Source: JBCCQH01 sp039024435 | Lineage (GTDB): Bacteria; Bacteroidota; Bacteroidia; J057; JADKCL01 | Direction: 5' to 3' | Length of the DNA: 64,000 nucleotides | NCBI GenBank assembly: GCA_039024435.1 | Contig: JBCCQH010000013.1 | Coordinates: forward strand, 1-64,000 | Shown: piece after piece, positions 44,390 through 52,189 of the stretch | How the letters are laid out: each line of letters opens with the position of its first letter | Position numbering within the stretch: position 1 is the stretch's first letter | Translations under genes and position numbers: made by a program | The notes under the pieces: generated by a model | What the model saw: the letters and a program-made list of their open reading frames with translations, nothing else | Told to the model about the DNA's origin: nothing | Databases searched by the model: none

Positions 44390-44523
44390 GGCGGTTTAAA
44401 TTTAATTCTGCGATTTTGCTGAGGCATCTTTTTCTGCCGCTCTTCCGCTATGGACTCCAAAATGGGCTTCGATGGACAAAAAATCCGCGCTCGCAAATTT
44501 CACCAACCAAGTTTAAACTGCCT
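44390..44523 (-). repeat. Interspersed inverted-end repeat, copy 5
   Basis: About 134 bp, from GGCGGTTTAAATTTAATTCT to AACCAAGTTTAAACTGCC, in the same orientation as copy 2. It carries GCGATTTTGCTGAGGCATCT, TCTGCCGCTCTTCCGC, TATGGACTCCAAAATGGGCT and TCGATGGACAAAAAATCCG. It is shorter than copies 2-4 because the central palindrome part is missing, as in copy 1. Confidence 0.82.
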
Positions 44524-44743
44524 CCAAGGACTTAAAGATTTTGGGATCGTTTGATCCCCAAACCGGAACGTTTGAAAAAGCAGATGAATAATCTATTCGT
44601 TTGATGGATTGCTAGGGAAACAATTTCCAAAATGTTGGACCTATGTTGGACCAAACACTTGTTAGTCTATCTCCCCAGTCTGAAAAATCCCCCAAATTCA
44701 ATCACAAAATTCCAGGAAACCATCACCGAATTCTCCCAAACAA

Positions 44744-44784
44744 AAAAACGCCCGAACTCATCTTATCGATGCATTTCGGGCGTT
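44744..44784 (-). terminator. Terminator of the vWA-PP2C-kinase-DUF4407 operon
   Basis: AACGCCCGAA pairs with TTCGGGCGTT across an 18-base loop. The minus-strand side continues into a T run (complement of AAAAAAA). It lies about 290 bases after the DUF4407 stop. The half TGCATTTCGGGCGTTT is shared with the terminator at 4633-4675. Confidence 0.7.
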
Positions 44785-44838
44785 TGTCTTCGCTGTCTGT
44801 CCCGTCCACTGAGTAGCGTTGCCTTCCTCGGCGGCGGT

Positions 44839-44895
44839 GATGCTGGTCCGTTCCGCGGAGAATTGCCGAAGCAACTCTCCGCTAAAACCAGCATC
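44839..44895. other. Compound stem-loop of unknown role
   Basis: GATGCTGGT (44839-44847) pairs with ACCAGCATC (44887-44895), and inside it GCGGAGA (44855-44861) pairs with TCTCCGC (44876-44882) around a 14-base loop. It lies in the 3' region of the DUF4407 operon, before its terminator. It may be an RNA structure or the remnant of an inverted-repeat element. Confidence 0.45.
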
Positions 44896-45071
44896 CCGTA
44901 GGGGAATCTGTTTCGGTACTCAAATATGCCCAAACACCTTCTATTGCTCTGAATGAGCATGTCAAGAATTATGGTTGTGGTAATTGAGGGCATTGGGAAG
45001 TAGCTATATGTAGGGTTTGTTTTAACAGTGTTTTAACAGCAACACCGGCATAATAGAATGAAAACGGTGGC

Positions 45072-46085
45072 TCAGGTTCTTGCTCTGCCAGAGTTCCGAT
45101 TTAGGAAGGAACTAACACGATCCCAAAAGCTTTCCGTTGAAAAATTCGTCGGATCATTCAGCAAGTCATCCATGTCCTGATTGGCATTGAGGATGATCGC
45201 CTCCTTTGCCAAAACCTGCCTCGCCTCGATCACGGTATGATATTCCGTCACAGGAAGGAATAGCTTTACCAAGGCCGGGGAAACCTCTATCATCACGAAA
45301 AACAATCGCAAGGCCCAGGCCAATGCGTTTGCTGCTGGCGATTCCGACTTCAAGTTCTCAAGAGCCTCATATCGACTGAGAAAGTCGAATGATTGCTCTA
45401 GGAATGTCTCTGCTTTCAGTTGCTCAATGTACATGGAGTCCTTCTGGTAATCTTCTGTGCTCCCAACGACTTGCGACTCCAACTTGAGCAGCTGCAAGCT
45501 ATCTTTTCCGATTTCAGCTTGATAGTACCTCCACTTCCGGCCTTTTCCGGCCACGCGATTTTCCATTCCTGATGACTCCGCGCTGCGAAGCCGACGGTTC
45601 TCCGAGAGGCGTGTTTCAATCGTTTGAATGTCTTCACTCAGCCGCTCCAGCTTTGTCTTGTATTCAATCCGAGCTTGGTTTGCCATTTCTACCAAATGGC
45701 TGTTTTCAGCCATACTTTCTTCCTGCAACTGCTTTTCAATACGTCCTTCCATGAACCGGAGCTCAAGAGGCACACTCACGATCACGCCGATTACCAGAGC
45801 AGGAATAAGTCTGATGTAGACGGCGCGTTTATTTGTTGCAGTAGCAAGTTGCCGATCAAAGTTGCTCAGGAAAAGGAACCAGATAGCCCCAGCCCCAATA
45901 GGGATGGCAGGATGCTCAAACATCAGTGAAACCGCATACCCAACTGAGATGGCCCCGATCAATGCCGTGATCAAGATCGCCAGTCCGAGAGATGCCAGGA
46001 TCTGGACGCTGTGGTCAAAGCAAGCACGAATAACATGCTTGTCTGCCCCGGCCATAGAGCAAAGAAGAGTTTGAATGAAGCTCAT
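45072..46085 (-). CDS. DUF4407 membrane protein of the vWA-phosphatase-kinase operon
   Basis: A 337-residue membrane protein of the DUF4407 type. Two pairs of hydrophobic segments lie at about residues 28-80 (LGLAILITALIGAISVGYAV and FEHPAIPIGAGAIWFLF) and near 93-108 (LIPALVIGVIVSVPLELRF). A long, charged coiled-coil-like stretch (about 110-250) precedes another hydrophobic segment (ALAWALRLFFVMIEVSPALV). The loop would lie on one face of the membrane and could sense or signal. It is the last gene of the operon and overlaps the kinase by ATGA. In DUF4407 proteins no biochemical role is known. I start it at MSFIQTLLCSMAGADKHVIR. Confidence 0.82.
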   Translation of the reverse strand: MSFIQTLLCSMAGADKHVIRACFDHSVQILASLGLAILITALIGAISVGYAVSLMFEHPAIPIGAGAIWFLFLSNFDRQLATATNKRAVYIRLIPALVIGVIVSVPLELRFMEGRIEKQLQEESMAENSHLVEMANQARIEYKTKLERLSEDIQTIETRLSENRRLRSAESSGMENRVAGKGRKWRYYQAEIGKDSLQLLKLESQVVGSTEDYQKDSMYIEQLKAETFLEQSFDFLSRYEALENLKSESPAANALAWALRLFFVMIEVSPALVKLFLPVTEYHTVIEARQVLAKEAIILNANQDMDDLLNDPTNFSTESFWDRVSSFLNRNSGRART

Positions 46086-47146
46086 TGAATAATCAATTGG
46101 GTATCGGGGCGAAGCGAAGAATTGGGCAAGAGGGTAGAGGCTGAACGCCCTGCGAATCTTCCCTGGCGACGACGTTGTTTTGTAGACAGCGCACCTTGAA
46201 GTGTTTTGATCCATTCAGGAATCGAGGGCCGCGCACGTGGATTGTCAGTTCCATCGTCAAAAGCACGAATCCACAGACGCCGCAATAAAGGGGGGAATTG
46301 GTCGATCCGAAGGTGAGGGGGAGCTGGTGGCCGTTCCAAAAATTGACCGCTCCTACCATTGGGATATAAGCCATGGGCGATGTGGCCTGGTATGTCCGGG
46401 GCCACTTTGGAATACTTCCCGGAAAAATATGCCCCGGCGAACGGATGAATGCCCAGAAGTATTTCGTAAACAATCACCGCAAAGCTGAAAACGGTCCAGG
46501 ATTGATCGGTCGCTTGTTGGGTGAAATCGACTTTTCCTGTATGGAATTCTCTCGGCGCGTAATCCGGTGTAACGGCACCCGCAGGGAAGAGAAGCACTGA
46601 GTTCATAGCAACTTGCACGGAGTCCAAGTCGATCAGAGAAATTCCGCCATCTGGCATTACCAGGACATTGTCGGGTTTGAGATCCAGAAGGGTATATTGA
46701 GAGGTAAGTCCCTTGATCGCTTTTGCAAGATTCAGGCAAACCTCAAGCCGGTTTTTCCGGGATAAGGAGTTGGCTTGGTCATAATGTTGCCAGGCTTTGC
46801 CGAATTTTTTGGCGGGAGAAATTGGTAGTGTCAGAAAGCTAAGTGAAATTGCTTCAGGCTGCACACAGGACATCCAATACCCAACGAAAGTACCGTTTTC
46901 AAACAGCAATTCTTCAGGCCAGATCAGTTGAAATCGCCCTGTGATCATGGAACGAATGGGAGAGTTCTGACAAAGGTGATTCAGCTTGTCTTCCATTGCT
47001 ACGGCTTTGCTTTGGTCATGGAATATCTTTGCAACCCGCAAGGGAGTAGCCGGTTGCTCGATACGATGGATCGCGCCTTCCCCGCCCTGGGCCATGGGTG
47101 TTGAATCGAGGATAACCTGTCTTCCGGATGCGCTGGTCAACTTCAT
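46082..47146 (-). CDS. Atypical Ser/Thr protein kinase of a TerY-P-type triad
   Basis: A 354-residue cytoplasmic kinase-like protein. Glycine loop AQGGEGAIHRI (residues 19-29), ATP-binding Lys40 (RVAKIF), catalytic loop LLDLKPDNVLV (Asp155, Lys157, Asn160), and metal-binding Asp173 in LIDLDSV. The catalytic loop has Leu-Leu-Asp in place of His-Arg-Asp, and the DFG is Asp-Leu-Asp. The APE region is read as DYAPREF. All core catalytic residues are kept, so activity is likely. Kinases of this form occur beside TerY-like vWA proteins and PP2C phosphatases (TerY-P triads). Here it overlaps PP2C and DUF4407 by ATGA each. Residues 310-354 form a basic, probably unstructured tail. Confidence 0.9.
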   Translation of the reverse strand: MKLTSASGRQVILDSTPMAQGGEGAIHRIEQPATPLRVAKIFHDQSKAVAMEDKLNHLCQNSPIRSMITGRFQLIWPEELLFENGTFVGYWMSCVQPEAISLSFLTLPISPAKKFGKAWQHYDQANSLSRKNRLEVCLNLAKAIKGLTSQYTLLDLKPDNVLVMPDGGISLIDLDSVQVAMNSVLLFPAGAVTPDYAPREFHTGKVDFTQQATDQSWTVFSFAVIVYEILLGIHPFAGAYFSGKYSKVAPDIPGHIAHGLYPNGRSGQFLERPPAPPHLRIDQFPPLLRRLWIRAFDDGTDNPRARPSIPEWIKTLQGALSTKQRRRQGRFAGRSASTLLPNSSLRPDTQLIIQ

Positions 47147-47991
47147 GATAATGCTCCTATGATGATGGTCTTATCGTCTGGTTCGTACGCCAATGCATCG
47201 TTCCCATTCTTGAGAAACCCTTTCCAGAGGGTGTTGATCATGGATTGCGATTTCCTCTGTCCCCGTAGTCCAAGAAGCTGCTGACAAATAGGATCAAGGA
47301 ATGGGGCATAAGGCTGGTTGGGATCGAAAATCTCGCCGCCATATTCCGATGCCGCAGCGATCCGAAAGGAAGCGGAAGCCCCTCCATCACTGCATAACAT
47401 GAATCCCTTGATGGGATGATGAATCACGTTGGTGCGGAGGAAGCGCATCGGGTTTTCCTCCCACGGGGAGGTGATGAATACGGTTTCGTGCCGAAGGCCA
47501 TTGAAAGGGCGCATTGCCGCGATCCAACCTTCATTCGCGGTTTTCACCGCTGCTCTACCATCGCCGATGTGGGCCAACATTGCACCAAATGGTGTTGCGA
47601 TCATCACGATTATAGTGCAGGACAGTTCCTCAAGCCCGACGTTGTGGTCTTCTGCAAACGCTCTGAGGTCAGATCTTATCTGCCTGAGTAAAAAGGTAGC
47701 TTGTTTCCGCCAGGTGAGATCGTGGGGAAGTCGCGTGCGCTTATGCCAGTTCTTTCGATAAATCAGCTGCTTTGCATACTTTGCTGAGGTCGAGACGGCA
47801 AACTGTGCACCAAGGCCGGACTGTGAATATGAACCGGCACCATCGGCAAGGATTCCCAAAACCCAACCATTTCGAAGTCGTTCAATCCAGTTCGCGTCCT
47901 GGCATCCCACCCCGCCAGCGGCGAGGTGGGATGCGCCAGGTACGGATCCCGCAGCGATGGCCCACTCGGGAGCTTGATTCTGACTTTTCAT
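47143..47991 (-). CDS. PP2C-family protein phosphatase of the triad
   Basis: A 282-residue cytoplasmic phosphatase with the PP2C metal-site motifs in order: GVGCQDAN (Asp32), LADGAGS (Asp50, Gly51), LAHIGDGRAAV, MLCSDGGA and the C-terminal PDDKTIIIGAL. It would dephosphorylate Ser/Thr residues with Mn/Mg, presumably on the substrates of the kinase encoded next or on the vWA protein. Start and stop overlap its neighbours by 4 bases, so equal amounts of vWA protein, phosphatase and kinase are expected. Confidence 0.93.
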   Translation of the reverse strand: MKSQNQAPEWAIAAGSVPGASHLAAGGVGCQDANWIERLRNGWVLGILADGAGSYSQSGLGAQFAVSTSAKYAKQLIYRKNWHKRTRLPHDLTWRKQATFLLRQIRSDLRAFAEDHNVGLEELSCTIIVMIATPFGAMLAHIGDGRAAVKTANEGWIAAMRPFNGLRHETVFITSPWEENPMRFLRTNVIHHPIKGFMLCSDGGASASFRIAAASEYGGEIFDPNQPYAPFLDPICQQLLGLRGQRKSQSMINTLWKGFLKNGNDALAYEPDDKTIIIGALS

Positions 47992-48665
47992 TGCGCGGTC
48001 AGGATCTGAACAAGGTTGGAGTCATCACGCTGATCGCCTGCGGCCATACTTTGCGAAAGCCGCGCAAAGAACTGATCGAGGGTCAGCTTGTCCAGGTAGA
48101 TTGGCGGGAGCGTCGGATGCGCCATTTTTTGAAGGATGGAAAGATCGCAACCCGGAATCCCCACGAACAGTGTCAGGAATTCACCTTGCTCGTAACCTTC
48201 CCTGATGAGTTCTGCCGCACCGATGAAGTCCTGGGCGACAGGATTGGGTTGTCCGTCGGTGAGTATGACCATCAATGCCCGCCCCGCGATGAGTTGATTG
48301 GTCTCACGATACCAGGCCATGCGCTGGCGCACAGTTGCAATGGCAAATTTGGTTCCTTCGACGATTCTGGTTTGGTCTTCCGTAGCCTGAAGGCTTGGAA
48401 TGTTACCCTCTGCGATCAGGGCGAAATCTCGTACGCTTTTGGTTTTCGTTCCAAACGAGCCAATGGCAAGCTCGACACTGGCGGCTGCTTTGGGATTGTC
48501 CTCGCATTCCTTTTGCATTTTGGCCAATCCCTGGTTGACTTGGTTGATCGAAGTCCCGGACATTGAGGCGGAGACATCGCACATGACCAGGACGGGCTTT
48601 TTGGGTTCATAGTTCGCTGGCGATTCTGCTTTGAAGGGGTTTTCTTTAATAGAGTTTTCGTTCAT
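47988..48665 (-). CDS. TerY-like vWA-domain protein
   Basis: A 225-residue protein consisting of one von Willebrand A domain. The metal-ion-dependent adhesion site is complete: Asp30-x-Ser32-x-Ser34 (CDVSASMSG), a Thr in QTRIVEG near residue 99 and Asp137 in ILTDGQP. It starts KKPVLVMCD after a 20-residue charged leader, with no signal peptide, so it acts in the cytoplasm. TerY-like vWA proteins are the binding component of TerY-P triads, which occur in phage/stress systems with or without tellurite-resistance genes. Residues 198-225 form a likely helical tail. No TerD or TerC gene is in the window. Confidence 0.93.
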   Translation of the reverse strand: MNENSIKENPFKAESPANYEPKKPVLVMCDVSASMSGTSINQVNQGLAKMQKECEDNPKAAASVELAIGSFGTKTKSVRDFALIAEGNIPSLQATEDQTRIVEGTKFAIATVRQRMAWYRETNQLIAGRALMVILTDGQPNPVAQDFIGAAELIREGYEQGEFLTLFVGIPGCDLSILQKMAHPTLPPIYLDKLTLDQFFARLSQSMAAGDQRDDSNLVQILTAQ

Positions 48666-48798
48666 GATTTGATGAGTTTTGAGTTTTGTGATGGCTCAAA
48701 ATTCATCGGTTTGTGGCTGCATTCGAAGACAGAGTTCAGACAAGAAGCAAACACAGGATTCGGACCTAGGCGAACCTAAAGCCCAAATCCAGGCACAC

Positions 48799-49407
48799 TC
48801 ATCTCAATTTGGATTGCCAGTTATTGATTTCTTTTCTCGTTGTCAAAATCTCCCGTACGTGATCGTGAGCTGGAGGAAGTTTTAGCAACAGGTAGAGAAT
48901 AAACATCGTCTGATCAGAAGTTGCTCCTCCAATCGGTATTCGATAGTTCCCTCCCGAAAGTCGATTATAACACCGTTCGAACGTTTTCCCTGACCTTAAC
49001 CCCTCGCGGCTCCTTCGATCCACAGGAAATTCTATTTCTGCCCCTCCAACTTCAAACCATGTTCCTCTTCCAGAGCCATCCATTGCCCTAACTTTTAGCG
49101 GGAATTCTAACGGCCTATTCAGACCATCAAATACAATAGTTTTACGGTCGAAGTATTTAGGATCGAAAAAATCGTCATTCAGTCGAACAGAGATCCGCTC
49201 AAAGTCTTTGGGACGAATAATAGAGTAATAATCAAGTTTCAATACTTGGCGAAAGAAAAGGTATGTACGTAAGTACAGGATTTTGCGAGTAAGTTCGGTT
49301 TGCGATTTTTCAAGATGTAGGGTTTCTATAATCCGTATCAATCCTTCTTGTTCACCCTTTTTATTGACAAAAGTTTCCTTTTGGAATACAATGTTATTTG
49401 CTTCCAT
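48799..49407 (-). CDS. Unidentified protein at the head of the vWA operon
   Basis: A 202-residue protein, Lys/Arg/Phe-rich and without signal peptide or membrane segment. Its first 100 residues mix helices and strands (GLIRIIETLHLEKSQTELTR, then FFRQVLKLDYYSIIRPKDFE); later RAMDGSGRGTWFEVGGAEI resembles a short beta-hairpin. I recognise no family. GGAGG 9 bases before its ATG is an unusually strong Shine-Dalgarno site for Bacteroidota. It is 133 bp upstream of the vWA gene on the same strand, so it is probably the first gene of that operon and a dedicated partner. Confidence 0.6.
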   Translation of the reverse strand: MEANNIVFQKETFVNKKGEQEGLIRIIETLHLEKSQTELTRKILYLRTYLFFRQVLKLDYYSIIRPKDFERISVRLNDDFFDPKYFDRKTIVFDGLNRPLEFPLKVRAMDGSGRGTWFEVGGAEIEFPVDRRSREGLRSGKTFERCYNRLSGGNYRIPIGGATSDQTMFILYLLLKLPPAHDHVREILTTRKEINNWQSKLR

Positions 49408-49858
49408 GATAAGTACCTCCGATACTTAATTGGGAGAAAATCGCCCCGTACTGTCGGCGGCTACCGACCAGTGTGGAGCTTAAGCCCTCAGTTACGACCG
49501 TGACTGAGGGACTTTTAGCACCAAACTTTGGGGATTCCCCTGGTTAATATTTACGTTTCGAAATCAAATCTTTAACATCCCAGGTTACCCACACCCGGAA
49601 TATCAAGGTGCCGACTCATTTGGGTACGACGAATCTGGCATCAGACCGTTCTTCCCTTTTGTTCGGGGATTGTTTTAAGTTGGCTGGTGCAGATCTTTCA
49701 AATGAGTACAGATAGATATTGGGAACTTTTCGCCCAAAAAAAGCTCCCATGAATGATGATAAGTTCGCTTTTCCCATCTTTCTCCCTGAACTATTGACTA
49801 AAATTCTCGCATCTCAGATAAAGACAAATTGTTTTCTTGCGCCAAACCCGATTCCCTA
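49408..49858. promoter_or_regulatory. 450-bp bidirectional control region of the two divergent operons
   Basis: The only region from which both the minus operon (vWA, PP2C, kinase, DUF4407) and the plus operon (WD40, CHAT) can be transcribed. It holds GTCGG-CGGCTA-CCGAC (49453-49467) and a larger hairpin at 49485-49510. No perfect TAnnTTTG box is seen on either strand. Nothing in it is a convincing gene. Confidence 0.5.
49485..49517 (+). other. Stem-loop with short T run between the divergent operons
   Basis: CCCTCAGTTAC and GTGACTGAGGG form an 11-bp stem with one G-T pair around a 4-base loop, followed by ACTTTTAG. In plus orientation this looks like a terminator or attenuator within the leader of the WD40-CHAT operon, or the 3' end of a small RNA. 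Confidence 0.5.
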
Positions 49859-51184
49859 ATGAGTGATCTACCGATTCGAGAGAGACATTTTCGAGCCCTA
49901 TTCGACCTATTCGAAAAAGCAATAGGGTTGATCCCCAATTCAAAGCCCAGTATCGAATCCGCATTCAACACAATGAACGATCGATTGAATCACGTTCATC
50001 GTTTCTATTCCAATGCAATCACGTTATTGGGCAACAAAGGCTACGGTGAAGGGAAGGAGGTCTATTACATCAGGGTGCATGTCAAGGATGACCGTTTCGA
50101 CTACTCGAAAACCGGCGCAGAATCCAATCCCCCAGGAAAAGAATTGACTTGGGGATCAATTGCCACCATGACCCGCTGGGCAAAGGAAAAAGGCAAGTAC
50201 CCTCCAAGGATGCAAATCCAAAAATTCCATCATGCAATCGCTCTTTTTTTGGGATTTGCAGGGTTTGATGGATTTGTGTCAGAACCGAGGCGCAAACTTG
50301 TCCCCCATTTACCATTGGAGACTTATGGGTACAAGGCATTGTGGCAGTCGCCTTCATTGGCGAGGATCAAACTGGATCGGAGGCTTTCCATACCGATTGC
50401 CCCCACTCCAGAAATCAAGCTGTTGAACCTGGTTGTACTCAACCCCAACCCAGATACTCAAGAGTACTCGATCTACTCTACTGCCTGGAGTTTACCTCAG
50501 ATATTGAATGGAGGATTTCCAACGCCGGAGGAAGACCCAATACCTTCGGATGATTTTATTCCATCATCGGGAAGGTCAATTTCCTTCGATGCCAGAACTG
50601 GTTTGGCCATCATCATTGGATTGCTTCCTCGCCACCGCGAGATGTCTAAGCCAATATCGGTCTTTCGAGAATTGGAACCACATGGTTTCGAAGTAGAGTT
50701 CTGGTTTTCCGATGTCACTGTCAACCCTCTCGATCCTGTTTCGCAGATCGAAAACGTTATCAAGCGCGATGCCAGGAAGCTCAAGCCTGAATTCGCAGAA
50801 TCGGATAGTTTTCCCCTTGCTGCCAATAAATTGATGGGTGTCATCTTTGAATTATACGCTGTACAGAGAGTAGGCGTGAAAATCGATTTTAAGAGCACTT
50901 GTCCACAAGATGTTCGTGACGCGATTTTATCCCTTGAAAACCAGCTTTCGGCAAAACTTTTCAAAATCGGCAAGGATTCGAATGGAATCACGATTGAAAT
51001 CGATTTTCGCGAGCCATTCGTCATCGCTTACAGATTTGGAGCCATGAAACGTACGAGGAAAAACTCTCTGGAATTTGAAGTGGCTCCCCAAGGCGAACTC
51101 AACCCAACTAAAAATTCAAACGACTTCCTTCAAATCGAAATCGCTCAAAAAGCATTCGATACTCCCCATATACACGATAAATAA
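49859..51184 (+). CDS. Unidentified first gene of the WD40-CHAT operon
   Basis: A 441-residue soluble protein with no signal peptide. The N-terminal 130 residues are helical (MSDLPIRERHFRALFDLFEK); 130-300 mixed with several Pro-rich loops; 300-441 include a helix, then IKRDARKLKPEFAESDSF and beta strands. I recognise no family or catalytic motif. The ATG at 49859 is preferred over an in-frame TTG 30 bases earlier. It precedes the WD40 gene by 8 bp, so it is co-transcribed. Its place at the head of the plus operon mirrors the unknown first gene of the minus operon. Confidence 0.6.
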   Translation: MSDLPIRERHFRALFDLFEKAIGLIPNSKPSIESAFNTMNDRLNHVHRFYSNAITLLGNKGYGEGKEVYYIRVHVKDDRFDYSKTGAESNPPGKELTWGSIATMTRWAKEKGKYPPRMQIQKFHHAIALFLGFAGFDGFVSEPRRKLVPHLPLETYGYKALWQSPSLARIKLDRRLSIPIAPTPEIKLLNLVVLNPNPDTQEYSIYSTAWSLPQILNGGFPTPEEDPIPSDDFIPSSGRSISFDARTGLAIIIGLLPRHREMSKPISVFRELEPHGFEVEFWFSDVTVNPLDPVSQIENVIKRDARKLKPEFAESDSFPLAANKLMGVIFELYAVQRVGVKIDFKSTCPQDVRDAILSLENQLSAKLFKIGKDSNGITIEIDFREPFVIAYRFGAMKRTRKNSLEFEVAPQGELNPTKNSNDFLQIEIAQKAFDTPHIHDK

Positions 51185-51192
51185 CAATTCAT

Positions 51193-52179
51193 ATGCTAAG
51201 AGAATCAGCAAAAACATTAAGCATGAGTCCTCATGGTCATAGTTTTCTCATTGGAGATTTTGGCCATAACATTGGTGCCCTAACATTGTCTCCCCAAAAT
51301 CAAGCGGTCGGTCAACCAATAATTGAGCAAGGGGAAGCCAATGAGGACAAGCATGAGGTTACAACCGTGAGGTGGAGTAACGATGGGAACTACGTTGCAA
51401 TTGGCTTTCAAGGTGGGCGGAGAAAGAGAGGGTTTATCGTATGGGAAGCCAAAGATCCAATGAAATGGAGACCAGTAAAGACGATGTTTGGGTTTGGTGA
51501 TGGGCTAAGAGATCTATGCTGGGGCCCAAATAACCGATACATCGCTGCGATTTTCTATCACAATCGTGAAATGCGGATATTCAACACTTCTGACTGGAAG
51601 GTAGCCAAAACCATTCAATGCTTCGCAGATTCGGATAAAGTCGGAAACACACAGGGAGGAAGACATGGTTGCGGCTCTTTGGATTGGAATCCGATTACGG
51701 GAATCATAGCGGTAGGCTGTGGAGATGGTATCGTCGAGCTATGGGACCCGGAGGATTCTACGATGCTTGGAAGGTTCAAAAGAGAGGCGAATCAAACTAA
51801 ATACACCAACTTAACCCGAATTGTAAGGTTTGGCCCGTTGGGGCAAAGAATAGGTTCCATTGAAACAGAATTCGGGAACGAGATTCAGATTTGGGACTTC
51901 AACTCTGGGAATCTCATAAGAACAATCATTGCTCACAAAGACCCTGCAAAGAAGAAGCTCATACCGACTCCAATCAACAAACTAAAATGGCACCCGTCGG
52001 GTAAATACCTCGTGACAGCCTCATTCAACGACAATGCTGCGGAAATATATGATGTCGAAACTGGAGGTAGAGTTGAAAGAATAAGGATCAAAAAGCCGAA
52101 AGACATCGGAATTGATCGGCTATCTGGCGATATGCTCTTTGTTGGCGCAACCTTGAACACAAAAGAATACCAGCTTTAG
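51193..52179 (+). CDS. WD40-type beta-propeller protein
   Basis: A 328-residue cytoplasmic protein of about six WD40-like blades. Visible repeats include VRWSNDGNYVAIGFQGG, LCWGPNNRYIAAIFYHNREM, LDWNPITGIIAVGCGDG followed by IVELWD, and LKWHPSGKYLVTASFNDNAA, each with the aromatic/polar pattern of the family. It carries no enzymatic motif and should be a protein-binding platform. In similar conflict systems propellers join vWA proteins and effectors. The CHAT gene follows 10 bp later. Confidence 0.85.
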   Translation: MLRESAKTLSMSPHGHSFLIGDFGHNIGALTLSPQNQAVGQPIIEQGEANEDKHEVTTVRWSNDGNYVAIGFQGGRRKRGFIVWEAKDPMKWRPVKTMFGFGDGLRDLCWGPNNRYIAAIFYHNREMRIFNTSDWKVAKTIQCFADSDKVGNTQGGRHGCGSLDWNPITGIIAVGCGDGIVELWDPEDSTMLGRFKREANQTKYTNLTRIVRFGPLGQRIGSIETEFGNEIQIWDFNSGNLIRTIIAHKDPAKKKLIPTPINKLKWHPSGKYLVTASFNDNAAEIYDVETGGRVERIRIKKPKDIGIDRLSGDMLFVGATLNTKEYQL

Positions 52180-52189
52180 AAATTATCGA

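Larger units (their letters stand above)
44227..45071. other. 845-bp intergenic region at the left edge of the accessory island
   Basis: It holds interspersed repeat copy 5 (44390-44523), the terminator at 44744-44784 and a compound hairpin at 44839-44895. At 44262 a frame of about 40 codons (MKKKDGKNLERLVEVEMKSL) looks faintly protein-like but has no context, and I do not call it. This gap marks the switch from GC-rich housekeeping genes to the AT-richer vWA/CHAT island. Confidence 0.5.

Noticed and set aside
44262..44390. Short frame starting MKKKDGKNLERLVEVEMKSL
   Set aside because: About 40 codons ending next to a repeat copy, without neighbours or family; could be a decayed gene end but is not supportable.
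45072..49407. Full tellurite-resistance (Ter) island
   Set aside because: The vWA, PP2C and kinase match the TerY-P triad, but no TerB, TerC, TerD or TerZ-like gene is present in the window.
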